The notes below the pieces were generated by a model. It saw only the letters and a program-made list of their open reading frames with translations. It was not told where the DNA came from and searched no databases. Source: Leptospira andrefontaineae (GTDB lineage: Bacteria > Spirochaetota > Leptospiria > Leptospirales > Leptospiraceae). From it: a stretch of 64,000 nucleotides of DNA. A program made the position numbers and the translations under genes. Location: assembly GCF_004770105.1 (NCBI RefSeq), contig NZ_RQEY01000016.1:305682-369681 (forward strand), given 5' to 3'. The first letter of the stretch is position 1. Each line of letters begins with the position of its first letter. Shown here in pieces: positions 8,828 to 18,216 of this stretch.

Positions 8828-10222
8828 ATGGCTTATAAAACCGTTCTTGGTAGGAAGTCCTACGTATTTCCTGATCTAAAAACTTTGCTGGCTAAGGCAA
8901 GTCCGCTTCGTTCAGGAGACCAATTGGCCGGTATTGCTGCTTCTACTCAGGAAGAAAGAATCGCAGCCCAAATGGCTTTGGCGGATCTTCATTTATCAGA
9001 ATTTTTGAATATAGAATTGATCCCTGGAGAAAAAGACGAGGTTACTCGTCTAATTTTTGATTCTCATGATCGATCTGCATTTTCTAAAATTTCTTCCCTA
9101 ACAGTGGGAGAATTTCGTGACTTTCTTTTAAAGGAAAATACGGACTCCGAACGGATCTCAGAGATCCGAGATGGTATCACTCCCGAGATGGCTGCCGCCG
9201 TTTCTAAATTGATGTCTAACCAGGATTTGATCTTGGTTTCTAAAAAATCTCCAGTAGTTACCAAGTTCCGAAATACAATAGGACTTCCCGGAAGATTGTC
9301 CGCACGTTTACAACCGAATCATCCTACAGACGATCCAAAGGGAATTGCTGCGAGTATTTTGGACGGACTTTTATTAGGAAGTGGAGATGCGGTGATCGGC
9401 ATCAACCCGGCCACGGATAACGTTCCTACGGTAATTGCACTTCTTAAGATGTTGGATTCTATTATCCAAAAATATTCTATCCCGACTCAGTCCTGCATAC
9501 TCTGTCATGTAACAACTTCTATGAAAGCAATGGAAGAAGGTGCTCCTCTTGATTTAGTGTTTCAATCCATCGGTGGAAGCGAGGCTTTAAATAAAAGTTT
9601 CGGAGTAAACTTAAACATTTTAGAAGAATCCAGACAGATGGCTTTGGAATTAAACAGGGGAACCGTCGGAAACAATGTGATGTATTTCGAAACAGGACAA
9701 GGGAGTGGATTGTCTGCAGGTGCGCATTTTGGTGTCGACCAACAAACTCTAGAAGCAAGGGCTTATGCAGTAGCAAAAAAATTCGATCCGCTACTCGTGA
9801 ACACTGTGGTTGGTTTTATAGGACCTGAATATCTATATAATGGAAAACAAATATTAAGAGCAGGACTGGAAGATCATTTTTGCGGAAAACTTTTAGGTCT
9901 CCCTATGGGTGTGGATGTATGTTATACAAATCATGCGGATGCGGACCAAGACGATATGGATACATTACTTACCTTGCTTGGGGCTGCAGGATGTAATTAT
10001 ATAATGGGAGTTCCTGGTGCGGATGATGTGATGTTGTCCTACCAAAGTACTTCCTTTCATGACGCTTTGTATCTGCGCCAAATTTTTGGACTAAGGCCCG
10101 CTCCTGAATTTGAAAGCTGGCTTTTAGAAAAAGGTTTATTCGAAACTACGAAACAATTTCTGCCGAAAGAAAATCAGAATAGAGTTCTGCTCGAAGGAAT
10201 TTTAGAGGATAAGGCCGGATGA
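8828..10222 (+). CDS. eutB: ethanolamine ammonia-lyase large subunit
   Basis: EutB is the catalytic subunit of the adenosylcobalamin-dependent lyase that splits ethanolamine into acetaldehyde and ammonia. At 464 residues it is full length. Recognisable blocks are GDQLAGIAASTQEERIAAQ, the substrate-site region IGINPATDNVPTV, MYFETGQGSGLSAGAH, and CYTNHADADQDDMD followed by YIMGVPGADDVML. The ATG follows AGGGAAT. It overlaps eutC by 4 nt. No shell-protein, eutA (reactivase) or aldehyde dehydrogenase gene is in the window. Confidence 0.97.
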   Translation: MAYKTVLGRKSYVFPDLKTLLAKASPLRSGDQLAGIAASTQEERIAAQMALADLHLSEFLNIELIPGEKDEVTRLIFDSHDRSAFSKISSLTVGEFRDFLLKENTDSERISEIRDGITPEMAAAVSKLMSNQDLILVSKKSPVVTKFRNTIGLPGRLSARLQPNHPTDDPKGIAASILDGLLLGSGDAVIGINPATDNVPTVIALLKMLDSIIQKYSIPTQSCILCHVTTSMKAMEEGAPLDLVFQSIGGSEALNKSFGVNLNILEESRQMALELNRGTVGNNVMYFETGQGSGLSAGAHFGVDQQTLEARAYAVAKKFDPLLVNTVVGFIGPEYLYNGKQILRAGLEDHFCGKLLGLPMGVDVCYTNHADADQDDMDTLLTLLGAAGCNYIMGVPGADDVMLSYQSTSFHDALYLRQIFGLRPAPEFESWLLEKGLFETTKQFLPKENQNRVLLEGILEDKAG

Positions 10223-11001
10223 ATCCTAAAGAATTTTGGAAAAGTTCAACTTCTGCAAGAATTGGTATTGGAAGATCCGGAGGTTCTATCCCTACCTCCG
10301 AGTTATTAAAATTTAGATTGGATCATGCAAGAGCAAGAGACGCGGTGTTAGTGGAACCTGATTTCGATACAATTAACTTAGGTCTCGAAAAAATTTTCCA
10401 ACCGTTAGGAAGCGAAATCGTTAGAGTAGAAAGTTTAGCAAAAAGCAGAGAAGAATATTTACTTAGACCGGATTTGGGTCGTAGGATCTCTGAACCTTCT
10501 CGAGCAAGATTAGAATCTAAAAAGGGAATATATGACCTCGTATTGATAGGTGTAGATGGACTTTCTGCAAAGGCGGTCGATTCAAATTTGATACCATTCT
10601 TACAAGTGTTGGTTCCTATCTTATCCGAGCAAAAATATAAGATCGCACCGTTCGTTTTAGGAAAATTAGGAAGAGTCGCAATCGGAGATGAGATAGGAGA
10701 AATTCTGGGGGCCAGGGCGGCGGTATTGCTCATTGGAGAACGACCAGGGCTTACATCTGCGGATAGTTTAGGAATGTATCTTACATTTGATCCTAAGTTA
10801 GGCAAAACAGATGAAAGTCGGAATTGTATTTCGAACATACGCCCGGATGGCTTAGATTTCCATAAGGCAACCTTAAAAACCGCTTATTTACTTTCCGAGT
10901 CTCTCAAACGAGGTATATCTGGAGTGGATCTAAAAGATGAAATGACTCCGGACTTTTTAGAAAATTCGATAAATCGTTCGAATATTACAAATTCGACTTG
11001 A
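10219..11001 (+). CDS. eutC: ethanolamine ammonia-lyase small subunit
   Basis: EutC completes the cobalamin-dependent ammonia-lyase. The 260-residue protein carries typical blocks: SARIGIGRSGGSIPTSELLKF and LDHARARDAV near the N-terminus, GVDGLSAKAV centrally, and LLIGERPGL with SNIRPDGL toward the C-terminus. It lacks the extended N-terminal targeting peptide of microcompartment-encapsulated EutC, consistent with a cytosolic enzyme. The ATGA overlap with eutB indicates translational coupling. Confidence 0.95.
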   Translation: MNPKEFWKSSTSARIGIGRSGGSIPTSELLKFRLDHARARDAVLVEPDFDTINLGLEKIFQPLGSEIVRVESLAKSREEYLLRPDLGRRISEPSRARLESKKGIYDLVLIGVDGLSAKAVDSNLIPFLQVLVPILSEQKYKIAPFVLGKLGRVAIGDEIGEILGARAAVLLIGERPGLTSADSLGMYLTFDPKLGKTDESRNCISNIRPDGLDFHKATLKTAYLLSESLKRGISGVDLKDEMTPDFLENSINRSNITNST

Positions 11002-11089
11002 ATCCTTATCCTCAAAGGAATACATTTTATACAATGAACTAAGTAGAGAAGGACTGAGATCCTTATCTATAGGCGAAAAGGGAAAAAAG

Positions 11090-11320
11090 ATGTATAAGAA
11101 TAATATTGAATTCATCATTAACTCGACTAACAAAGATGAGCCGATGTATGGTATCATTGCTTTGGTAAGTGACACTCTGGAATCCATGAAAGCGGATATA
11201 GCATCTCAAAGGGTGGATGAAGAACAAAAGAAAGCATTTCGTTCTGCTATGAAAGATATGATCTCCGGTTTGATTAAACTGAATGGGATCGTAGAAGGGA
11301 TGGGGCAGAAAGTTAGATAA
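11090..11320 (+). CDS. small hypothetical protein
   Basis: This 76-residue charged, helical protein has no signal peptide or membrane segment. The ATG is preceded by GGGAAAAAAG. No domain is recognised. It sits alone between eutC and a lipoprotein gene. Confidence 0.55.
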   Translation: MYKNNIEFIINSTNKDEPMYGIIALVSDTLESMKADIASQRVDEEQKKAFRSAMKDMISGLIKLNGIVEGMGQKVR

Positions 11321-11353
11321 ACAGCCGATATTTCCTCTCACAAATGTATTACG

Positions 11354-11368
11354 AGCCTGGTCCAGGCT
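11354..11368. other. 15-bp palindrome downstream of small gene
   Basis: AGCCTGG and CCAGGCT are separated by one base, too close for the full dyad to form an RNA hairpin without opening, so it could be a DNA-binding site or a weak hairpin with a 5-nt loop. There is no T-tract. It lies 34 bp after the small gene and 110 bp before the lipoprotein gene. Confidence 0.3.
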
Positions 11369-11478
11369 TGTAAAGTTAATGATAAATAATATTCTCACTT
11401 TTCAATTTCTAGAATAGATGATTGTTCAATCGTACTAGATTGATTAATTTGCAAATTACGCTATTTTAGGAGAAATAA

Positions 11479-11934
11479 ATGGGAAAGTTAGTCACCATGT
11501 TGACAGTATTGTCGATTGGTCTCATAACAAATTGCCTGATTTGGGACGCTGTCGGACTAACCGAAACTTATAGAGGAGACGAGGCTAAAAAGAAACTGAT
11601 TGGTGCGGCCAGGGTAGGTGATTATCTTATGGCTGATATTGCATATCAAGAGGACGGATATACTGGTGAAGAGCTGATCTCTCGAACACTTCTGGATGTG
11701 ATTATGGCATCTCTTATCAACGAAACAGTGATGAGTCTTAATGAATCTAGATATTATCGAAAGCGAGAGGTAAATGAGTGTGCAAAAGTACTAAGCTATT
11801 CAGGTCCGATATTTGATTTTGATTCTTTCGTGATATATTCATTTAATTCTACATGCAGCTTGCGTCCTGATAACGAAATTATAGATTCTCGTCCAAAAAA
11901 AGATTCGAATGGCGAATCTAAAAATGATAAATAA
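11479..11934 (+). CDS. Leptospira-type small lipoprotein
   Basis: The 151-residue precursor has a signal peptide ending in LITNC, giving a lipidated Cys at 19 by the relaxed spirochaetal lipobox. The mature part is acidic with a central hydrophobic helix (about 75-90) and three further cysteines, and ends in a charged Lys/Asp/Asn-rich tail. It resembles small paralogous lipoproteins seen in Leptospira; function is unknown. AGGAGAAATAA precedes the ATG. The last 40 bp overlap a terminator that serves the opposite strand. Confidence 0.75.
   Translation: MGKLVTMLTVLSIGLITNCLIWDAVGLTETYRGDEAKKKLIGAARVGDYLMADIAYQEDGYTGEELISRTLLDVIMASLINETVMSLNESRYYRKREVNECAKVLSYSGPIFDFDSFVIYSFNSTCSLRPDNEIIDSRPKKDSNGESKNDK
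11895..11919 (-). terminator. minus-strand terminator inside the convergent lipoprotein gene
   Basis: Read on the minus strand, a 7-bp stem AGATTCG/CGAATCT with a 5-nt loop is followed directly by a run of Ts. It ends the AsmA-like gene (stop at 11937) and lies wholly within the 3' coding end of the plus-strand lipoprotein gene. Confidence 0.75.
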
Positions 11935-11936
11935 TA

Positions 11937-12875
11937 TTAATCCTTCCCTAAAAATAACCGGATTCCTTTTGCAATCGTCTGCAGGGTTCTCGCCATCAAA
12001 CCTTCTAATTTGGTCTGAAGAAATAGTTCCATAATAAGTTTTCTAAGAGCCAGATCGAAAGGAAGGTTGAAATCATTCCAGTCCACTCCGAAGCGGAAAG
12101 GATAGGATTCAGATTCCTCTTCTTCTCCTAAACCTGTATGCAATAAGGTTCCTTCAAAATCTGTATGATGTTCATCTATATGTCTAAATTCTAAAGTAAG
12201 ATGAACTTGCTTTTTGAATAAAGGCAGAGGAATAATTTCGAGTCCTGCAAGTTCTCCCCAAGTTATCCCACTTAATGTGAGATAACCTCTATCCCCGCCT
12301 TTGAGTGTTCCTGTTCTGAGTAAACCTTCTCTGCCCAGTCTACAAGAACCTATCCTGCTTCTAAAAAGAATTTCTAATGGAGAACCTGCATCTAAAACTC
12401 CGTTCTCGATTTTGATGTCCCGTATCTGGATATTAAATACCGGAGTTAAGGTTTTGTCTTCTATGTCAATACTGGAGTGGGAAACCTTCTCCAATTTGAA
12501 TTGGATCCTTCCTCTTTTAGGAAGATATTCTATCTTTTTCCTGGATTCTACTCTGTTTGTATAATCCATATGGAAAGAGCGGACATTCACACCTCTGAAT
12601 ATTAATTTTCCTTTAAATAGATTGGAGAATGAGATCCTGAAATGTACGAAACTTCCTTTTGCATGTACTATATCTGTTCCGAGTTCCCCCGGAAAGAATA
12701 TTACAAAATGTCTGGCCCAAACCCAAAGTCCTGGAAGTAAGATACCTGGAGTTAGCCAACGGAATTTGAATAGCCTAAAGGATATTATATTTACTAGAAG
12801 TTGTAAGAATGGTCCGCTTAGTATGAGCTGAAGGCCCAAGTAGCCGGATAATAGTAATAGAATTGGAAAAGGCAT
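11937..12875 (-). CDS. AsmA-like membrane-anchored hypothetical protein
   Basis: The 312-residue protein begins with two hydrophobic stretches (about 3-35 and 43-60), then a long beta-rich region with amphipathic strands (FRISFSNLFKGKLIFRGVNV, IQIRDIKIENGVLDAGSPLE). This recalls AsmA/TamB-type proteins that bridge or organise the periplasm. I do not recognise a specific family. It lies 21 bp after a TerB-like gene on the same strand. No Shine-Dalgarno precedes the chosen ATG, so the true start is uncertain. Confidence 0.6.
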   Translation of the reverse strand: MPFPILLLLSGYLGLQLILSGPFLQLLVNIISFRLFKFRWLTPGILLPGLWVWARHFVIFFPGELGTDIVHAKGSFVHFRISFSNLFKGKLIFRGVNVRSFHMDYTNRVESRKKIEYLPKRGRIQFKLEKVSHSSIDIEDKTLTPVFNIQIRDIKIENGVLDAGSPLEILFRSRIGSCRLGREGLLRTGTLKGGDRGYLTLSGITWGELAGLEIIPLPLFKKQVHLTLEFRHIDEHHTDFEGTLLHTGLGEEEESESYPFRFGVDWNDFNLPFDLALRKLIMELFLQTKLEGLMARTLQTIAKGIRLFLGKD

Positions 12876-12896
12876 GAGAAGGAGGCGACTAGAAGT

Positions 12897-13403
12897 TCAG
12901 TCTTCGTCGCCGTCCGTATATTTATTATCTATGTTCTTCTTATCCATGGAAGAAATTTCTAGCTCCCTTGCTAGATCTTCCAAAAATTCTTTCTCTCGAT
13001 CGGTGAATTTGCCGTCAGTAGTTACGATACATACTGCGTCTTCGTAGAAGTTTACGGCTAAAACAGGATTCCCTTCTGCAAAGTCAGTGATCATTTTTAC
13101 TGGAAGAGGAGATTCGAATACTTCGGATAACTCTTCAATGATCTCCGCTTTTTGATCTTGGTGATGATCGAAGATACAATCTTTATCGAACATCGCTTTT
13201 ACCATTTGTCCGACAAGATTTCCTTCTTTTCTATGAAAGACTCCGTCTGCATGACAAGAATAAGACCAAAGGCTCACTAGAACCTTGGCGTAATTCATCT
13301 TGAGTTGAAAAATCTCCGTTTCTCTATCCAGACTTTTCTGAAACTTTTCGTAAAACTCATGACCTGGTAGAACTTTGCTAGCCAAGGATGAAACCCTTTC
13401 CAT
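12897..13403 (-). CDS. TerB-like (tellurite-resistance fold) hypothetical protein
   Basis: A reading frame extends to 13535, but ATG 13403 is chosen because GGGAAGG precedes it by about 8 nt and it avoids overlap with the divergent metG start. The 168-residue product has two helical segments with acidic signatures, SCHADGVFHRKEGNLVGQM and VTTDGKFTDREKEFLEDLA. The D(G)xFxxxE pattern is typical of TerB-like metal-binding helical bundles. Function is unknown; the fold assignment is inference. Confidence 0.6.
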   Translation of the reverse strand: MERVSSLASKVLPGHEFYEKFQKSLDRETEIFQLKMNYAKVLVSLWSYSCHADGVFHRKEGNLVGQMVKAMFDKDCIFDHHQDQKAEIIEELSEVFESPLPVKMITDFAEGNPVLAVNFYEDAVCIVTTDGKFTDREKEFLEDLARELEISSMDKKNIDNKYTDGDED

Positions 13404-13519
13404 TTTCAATGCCTTCCCTTTAAGGGTGTTCCCGTTTTTCCGATGTATTTTAACCCAACCTGCGGTTTTGCAATGAAAATCCATGTTGATTTTGGGGGAA
13501 TTTTTCTCAACCTGACTAT

Positions 13520-15550
13520 GTGAGTTCCGAATCAAAACGAAAGATCCTCGTTACTTCTGCTTTGCCTTATGCGAATGGTCCTATTCATTTAGGCCATGTT
13601 TTGGAAGCGATCCAGACTGATGTTTATGTTCGTTATCAAAAATCATTAGGCAATGAGTGTTATTTTTTCTGTGCGGACGATACACATGGCACGCCCATCA
13701 TGCTTGCTGCAAGAAAAGAAGGGATCAGCCCGGAAGAATTGATCGACCGTGTTAGAGCGGAACATTACCGGGATCTTTCCGGCTTTTTAGTAGAATACGA
13801 TAATTATTATACCACTAACTCCGAAGAAAATCGAATCCTTTCCGAAGAAATTTATCTTTCTCTAAAGGGAAAAGGACATATCGCGGAAAGAGAAATTGAA
13901 CAGGCTTATTGTGATACCGATAAGATGTTCCTTCCGGATCGTTTTATTAAAGGGACTTGTCCTAACTGCGGGACCCAAGACCAGTATGGAGATAGTTGCG
14001 AGAATTGTGGAGCTACCTATTCTCCTAAAGATCTAAAAGATTCTCATTGTTCCTTATGCGGAACTCCGCCCGTTAGTCGAAATTCTAAACATATCTTTTT
14101 CAAATTGGGAGATTTTGAAAGTTATCTTTCCAATTGGGTGGAGAAGGGTTCCCATGTTGCGGAAGGTGTTCGCAAAAAACTGAAAGAATGGTTCGAAGCC
14201 GGGCTCCAAGATTGGGATATTTCTCGTGACGGTCCTTATTTCGGATTTAAGATCCCCGGCGAGACTGAAAAATATTTTTATGTTTGGCTGGATGCTCCTA
14301 TCGGTTATATGGCTTCCTGCTTAAATTATTTCAAAGGGGATCGTAAAAAATTCGATTCTTTCTGGAAAGATGAGAAGACTGAGATCTCCCATTTTATCGG
14401 AAAAGATATATTATATTTTCATACTTTATTCTGGCCTGCTACCTTGGAAGGAGGAGGCTATCGTTCTCCTACTCAAGTCCATGTTCACGGTTTTATTACC
14501 GTCAATGGAGAGAAGATGTCTAAGTCTAGAGGAACCTTCATCAAGGCGGATGGTTATCTGAAACATTTGGATCCGGAACATCTTCGTTTTTATCTGGCCG
14601 GAAAACTCGGACCCGGAATGGACGATCTGGATCTTTCCTTCGATGATTACACTGCAAAAGTGAATTCGGACTTCGTAGGGAATTTTGTAAACCTGGTTTC
14701 CAGGGTTGCCACTTCTATATTAGATAAACTTGATAGGACTTTGGGAAGTCTGGACTCGGAAGGGAAAAAAATCCTGGATGAGCTCAGAAGTTCCGAATCT
14801 AAGATCAGAGAATGGTATGAAACCCGAAATTATACTAGGGTAATGAAAGAATGTTCCCGCTTGGGCGATATCGCGAATAAGTATGTGAACGATCTTGCTC
14901 CTTGGATCCAAATCAAATCGGATGCAGAGGCAGCTCGTAAAACTGTTACGGTTGCTTTAAACGCGGCCAGAATTCTTTCCATTTATTTATATCCTGTTCT
15001 TCCCAAATCAGGGGAGAAGGTGTATAAAATTTTAGGTTTAAACAAAAAGCCTGAGTTTAGCGATCTTGCTTCCGATCTGGAAAAAACAAAAGTATCCGCA
15101 TATGAAATGATCACCAAACGTGTAGAGGAAAAATCGATTCAAACCATGTTAGAAGAAAACACTTTGGAAACTAAATCCGCTCAACCTGCAACTACCTCCG
15201 CTGCTCCTAAAACGGAAGGAGTTTTGGAAATTTCAATCGAGGATCTAAGCAAAGTAGATCTTAGAGTCGGTAAAATTATAGAAGCCGGTCCCGTAGAAGG
15301 AGCCGATAAATTGGTCCAAGTAAAATTGGATCTGGGTCCTCTTGGAACTAAGAATGTTTTTGCAGGTATCAAGGCTTCCTATCAACCTCAGGATCTTCTT
15401 GGATTGACGATTGTTGCGGTTGCCAATTTGAAACCAAGAAAGATGAAGTTTGGTGTTTCAGAAGCAATGCTTCTGGCTTCCGGAGAAGGCGAGAGCCTCA
15501 GCCTTTTTGTGCCTCATAGAGGCGCTAACCCTGGCGATAAATTGAAATAA
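13520..15550 (+). CDS. metG: methionyl-tRNA synthetase
   Basis: MetG charges tRNA-Met. The 676-residue protein begins at GTG 13520, giving the usual ILVTSALPYANGPIHLGH start with the HIGH motif (HLGH, 23-26). A four-cysteine zinc insert (CPNCG, CENCG, CSLCG) follows, then GEKMSKSRG near 332 and a C-terminal OB-fold tRNA-binding domain (about 570-676) with VDLRVGKI and NLKPRKMKFG. This is the long, dimeric E. coli type. The RBS is weak and distant. A 116-bp gap separates it from the divergent TerB-like gene. Confidence 0.97.
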   Translation: MSSESKRKILVTSALPYANGPIHLGHVLEAIQTDVYVRYQKSLGNECYFFCADDTHGTPIMLAARKEGISPEELIDRVRAEHYRDLSGFLVEYDNYYTTNSEENRILSEEIYLSLKGKGHIAEREIEQAYCDTDKMFLPDRFIKGTCPNCGTQDQYGDSCENCGATYSPKDLKDSHCSLCGTPPVSRNSKHIFFKLGDFESYLSNWVEKGSHVAEGVRKKLKEWFEAGLQDWDISRDGPYFGFKIPGETEKYFYVWLDAPIGYMASCLNYFKGDRKKFDSFWKDEKTEISHFIGKDILYFHTLFWPATLEGGGYRSPTQVHVHGFITVNGEKMSKSRGTFIKADGYLKHLDPEHLRFYLAGKLGPGMDDLDLSFDDYTAKVNSDFVGNFVNLVSRVATSILDKLDRTLGSLDSEGKKILDELRSSESKIREWYETRNYTRVMKECSRLGDIANKYVNDLAPWIQIKSDAEAARKTVTVALNAARILSIYLYPVLPKSGEKVYKILGLNKKPEFSDLASDLEKTKVSAYEMITKRVEEKSIQTMLEENTLETKSAQPATTSAAPKTEGVLEISIEDLSKVDLRVGKIIEAGPVEGADKLVQVKLDLGPLGTKNVFAGIKASYQPQDLLGLTIVAVANLKPRKMKFGVSEAMLLASGEGESLSLFVPHRGANPGDKLK

Positions 15551-15580
15551 ACTCAGTCTAACAGCTAGTAGGAACCGACC

Positions 15581-18214
15581 TTGCCTTTAGAATTAGATAT
15601 CTCCTATAGTTTTCAAAGGCTTTTGGAAAAGAGTAGGGCGGTTTCTGGCCGCTTAATTTCTCGCCAGCTCACATTTATCATAGATTCCTTTTTGAGGGCC
15701 AGGTTTGAAAAGTCATCCGGCATCTTAAAAAAAGGGGAAGAAGTAGCAGTAATCGCTTTAGGTGGTTATGGACGAATGGAGATGGCTCCTCATTCCGACG
15801 TAGATATATTATATTTACATAATGGAGTTCCGGATTCTAAACTTTCGGAGATCATTTCTTCCATTAATACTTATCTTTACGATTCCGGAAAGGAAGTCGG
15901 ACATACCTGCAGAACTATCAAAGAATCATTTCGTTATTTGGATGATATGTCCAGCTTTCATGCCGTCTTGGATAGTAGGTTCCTAACAGGCTCCAAAGAA
16001 TTATTCAAAAAATACCAAGAAGAATTTTTAGCAAAACTTCCCCCAAAGTTCGCGATCAGATACAACCAAGCTAAAGAAGACCAACTTTCGGAAAGATTCT
16101 TAAGAGAGGGGAGGCCCATCCTTCTTTCAGAACCGAATTTAAAAACGGATCTTTGCGGTTTAAGGGATATTCAATATTTATATTGGACTGAAAAATCCAG
16201 AAGCCCTATCCGTTCTTTAGGCGGACTTGCGGTACTTCCTGTTTTTCAAAGTGGAGAAGTCCAAGCATTGGAAGAAGCTTATGATTTTCTGATCCGAGTC
16301 AGGACAGCACTTCATATTCTTACAGGAAGAAAACATGATCGTTTAGATCTGAATCTTCAGCCTGAGGTTGCCGAGTATCTAGGCTTTGGTAAAAAAGAGG
16401 ATATGCAAACCATAGAGAAGTTTATGAACACTCTCTATAGTCATCAGAAGAATATATTTTTTATCGTTCGTGTATATTTGGATTCTTTATTGGCAGCTCA
16501 GAAAAAAGGAGAAGCCCAAAACTTCGACTACGAAGGTATTCGATTCTTAAAGATTGGAAATACGATCTTTCCTCCAAGCGAAGGAAATCTTTTTGCAGAT
16601 CCTCATACATTATACAAAGATATTTTACTTACTTTTAGAATGATCCAAGAAACAGGTTTTGAAGTTTCTGGTGGATTGCTCAGTGAGATCCGATTTGCTT
16701 CTCACTTTTTGGATGATGACTTTAGATATTCTGCAGAGGTTAACGGCGGATTTATCAGCATTCTTCAGAATAAAAAAGATAGAGGAAGAATATTGAAATT
16801 AATGCATGAATGCCAGGTTCTAGGTGAACTTCTGCCTGAGTTCGGTGCATGTACAAATTTTCCTTTGTTTAGTTATCATCATGAGTTCACAGTAGATGAA
16901 CACACACTTCTTATTCTTCATGAATTGGATCGTTTGGATAAAGGAGAGTTTGAAGACAGAGAGATCTTGGAAGTTTATAAAGAATGTGATAAGACTGAAA
17001 TTTTGGCTTTAGCAATTCTTCTGCATGATGCCGGAAAAGTAAAAGAGGGAGACCATTCCGAATACGGCGCAGAACTTGCTGTTTCTGTCGGATCTCGTTT
17101 GGGATTATCGGAAGAAGATACGGATCTATTCCGTTTCTTGGTCGAAAAACATATTCTGATGTCGGAACTTTCTTCCAAAAGGGATATTTCCGATAAGTTG
17201 TTAATCCGCAATTTTGCGAGGACTGTTTCTAATCCGGATAGACTTAAACTTTTATACATTCTAACGATTATTGATACCAAATCAGTAGGCACAAACGTTC
17301 TTACGAATTGGAAAAAAGCCATCTTAAATGTACTTTATAAAAACTCAATAGACTTCTTCAAAAACAAAAGAACTGATTCGGAAGATCCTCATGGAGAAGA
17401 GGAAAGGATAGCTCTTGCTAAAGACTTGGTTGCGTATCTAACGGAAAAAGAAGGGCAGGATCCTAAAATTTCCAAAACGATCGCATCTTTTGCATATTCA
17501 GTGATCCCTGAAAGTTTTCTAAAAACCGTTTCGAACCGAAAGATATTAAAATATTTTAAATCGATTACTTCTCTTAGCCAGGATGAGAACTCGACTCTAC
17601 TCTTGGATTCAGAGCAAGATCCTGCCTTCGTAACCGTAGAGGTGGTAAGTCGTAATATTCCCGAAATCTTATTGGATTTATGTTGTTCCGTTTCATCCGA
17701 GGGCCTAAGTTTAGTCGGGATGCAAAGTTATACTTTCGAAGAATTTCAGATCCATATTCTTCAAGTAACGGACTCTCAAGGAAGTGGGAATATTTCTTCC
17801 GAAAAACTTTCCAGAATGGAAGGCAAACTAAGATTGATGGCTTCGGGAGAATTGCAAAGAGATAGTATCGCTTTCGAAAGAACAGAATGGAATCCACGTA
17901 AGACGATACCTGAAAGTATCATCAATCGCTCCGTTCGTTTTTCTAACGAAGATATTACGGATACTACCATCATGGAAGTCCGGATGCCGGATATGGTTGG
18001 TTTAGTCTATAGGATCTTAAGGAAAGTATTCGATTTTGGTTTAAAAGTTTCTCATTTAAGGGTTTCCACTTCTGCAGACTATGCTTATGACTCATTCTAT
18101 CTCCAGACAAAGGACGGGGAACAGGTCAAAGATGCAGAATTGTTAAAATCCCTGGAAGATAAGATCTTGATAATCCAGCCAGTGGAAAGGATGACAGGGG
18201 AACTTGTTTTTTAA
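15581..18214 (+). CDS. glnD: [protein-PII] uridylyltransferase / uridylyl-removing enzyme
   Basis: GlnD senses glutamine and modifies PII. The 877-residue protein has a nucleotidyltransferase domain with [15 protein letters not shown] (Asp73 and Asp75 as metal ligands), a GlnD-type helical domain, an HD phosphohydrolase domain (FTVDEHTLL near 435, [17 protein letters not shown] near 485) and two C-terminal ACT regions (about 685-745 and 800-870). Length matches the family. It starts at TTG 15581 after TAGGAA, 30 bp after metG. No glnB or amtB gene is nearby. Confidence 0.93.
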   Translation: MPLELDISYSFQRLLEKSRAVSGRLISRQLTFIIDSFLRARFEKSSGILKKGEEVAVIALGGYGRMEMAPHSDVDILYLHNGVPDSKLSEIISSINTYLYDSGKEVGHTCRTIKESFRYLDDMSSFHAVLDSRFLTGSKELFKKYQEEFLAKLPPKFAIRYNQAKEDQLSERFLREGRPILLSEPNLKTDLCGLRDIQYLYWTEKSRSPIRSLGGLAVLPVFQSGEVQALEEAYDFLIRVRTALHILTGRKHDRLDLNLQPEVAEYLGFGKKEDMQTIEKFMNTLYSHQKNIFFIVRVYLDSLLAAQKKGEAQNFDYEGIRFLKIGNTIFPPSEGNLFADPHTLYKDILLTFRMIQETGFEVSGGLLSEIRFASHFLDDDFRYSAEVNGGFISILQNKKDRGRILKLMHECQVLGELLPEFGACTNFPLFSYHHEFTVDEHTLLILHELDRLDKGEFEDREILEVYKECDKTEILALAILLHDAGKVKEGDHSEYGAELAVSVGSRLGLSEEDTDLFRFLVEKHILMSELSSKRDISDKLLIRNFARTVSNPDRLKLLYILTIIDTKSVGTNVLTNWKKAILNVLYKNSIDFFKNKRTDSEDPHGEEERIALAKDLVAYLTEKEGQDPKISKTIASFAYSVIPESFLKTVSNRKILKYFKSITSLSQDENSTLLLDSEQDPAFVTVEVVSRNIPEILLDLCCSVSSEGLSLVGMQSYTFEEFQIHILQVTDSQGSGNISSEKLSRMEGKLRLMASGELQRDSIAFERTEWNPRKTIPESIINRSVRFSNEDITDTTIMEVRMPDMVGLVYRILRKVFDFGLKVSHLRVSTSADYAYDSFYLQTKDGEQVKDAELLKSLEDKILIIQPVERMTGELVF

Positions 18215-18216
18215 AA

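Noticed and set aside
10323..10838. Long antisense frame (171 codons) opposite eutC
   Set aside because: It mirrors the codon bias of eutC; there is no RBS or recognisable domain, and eutC is certain.
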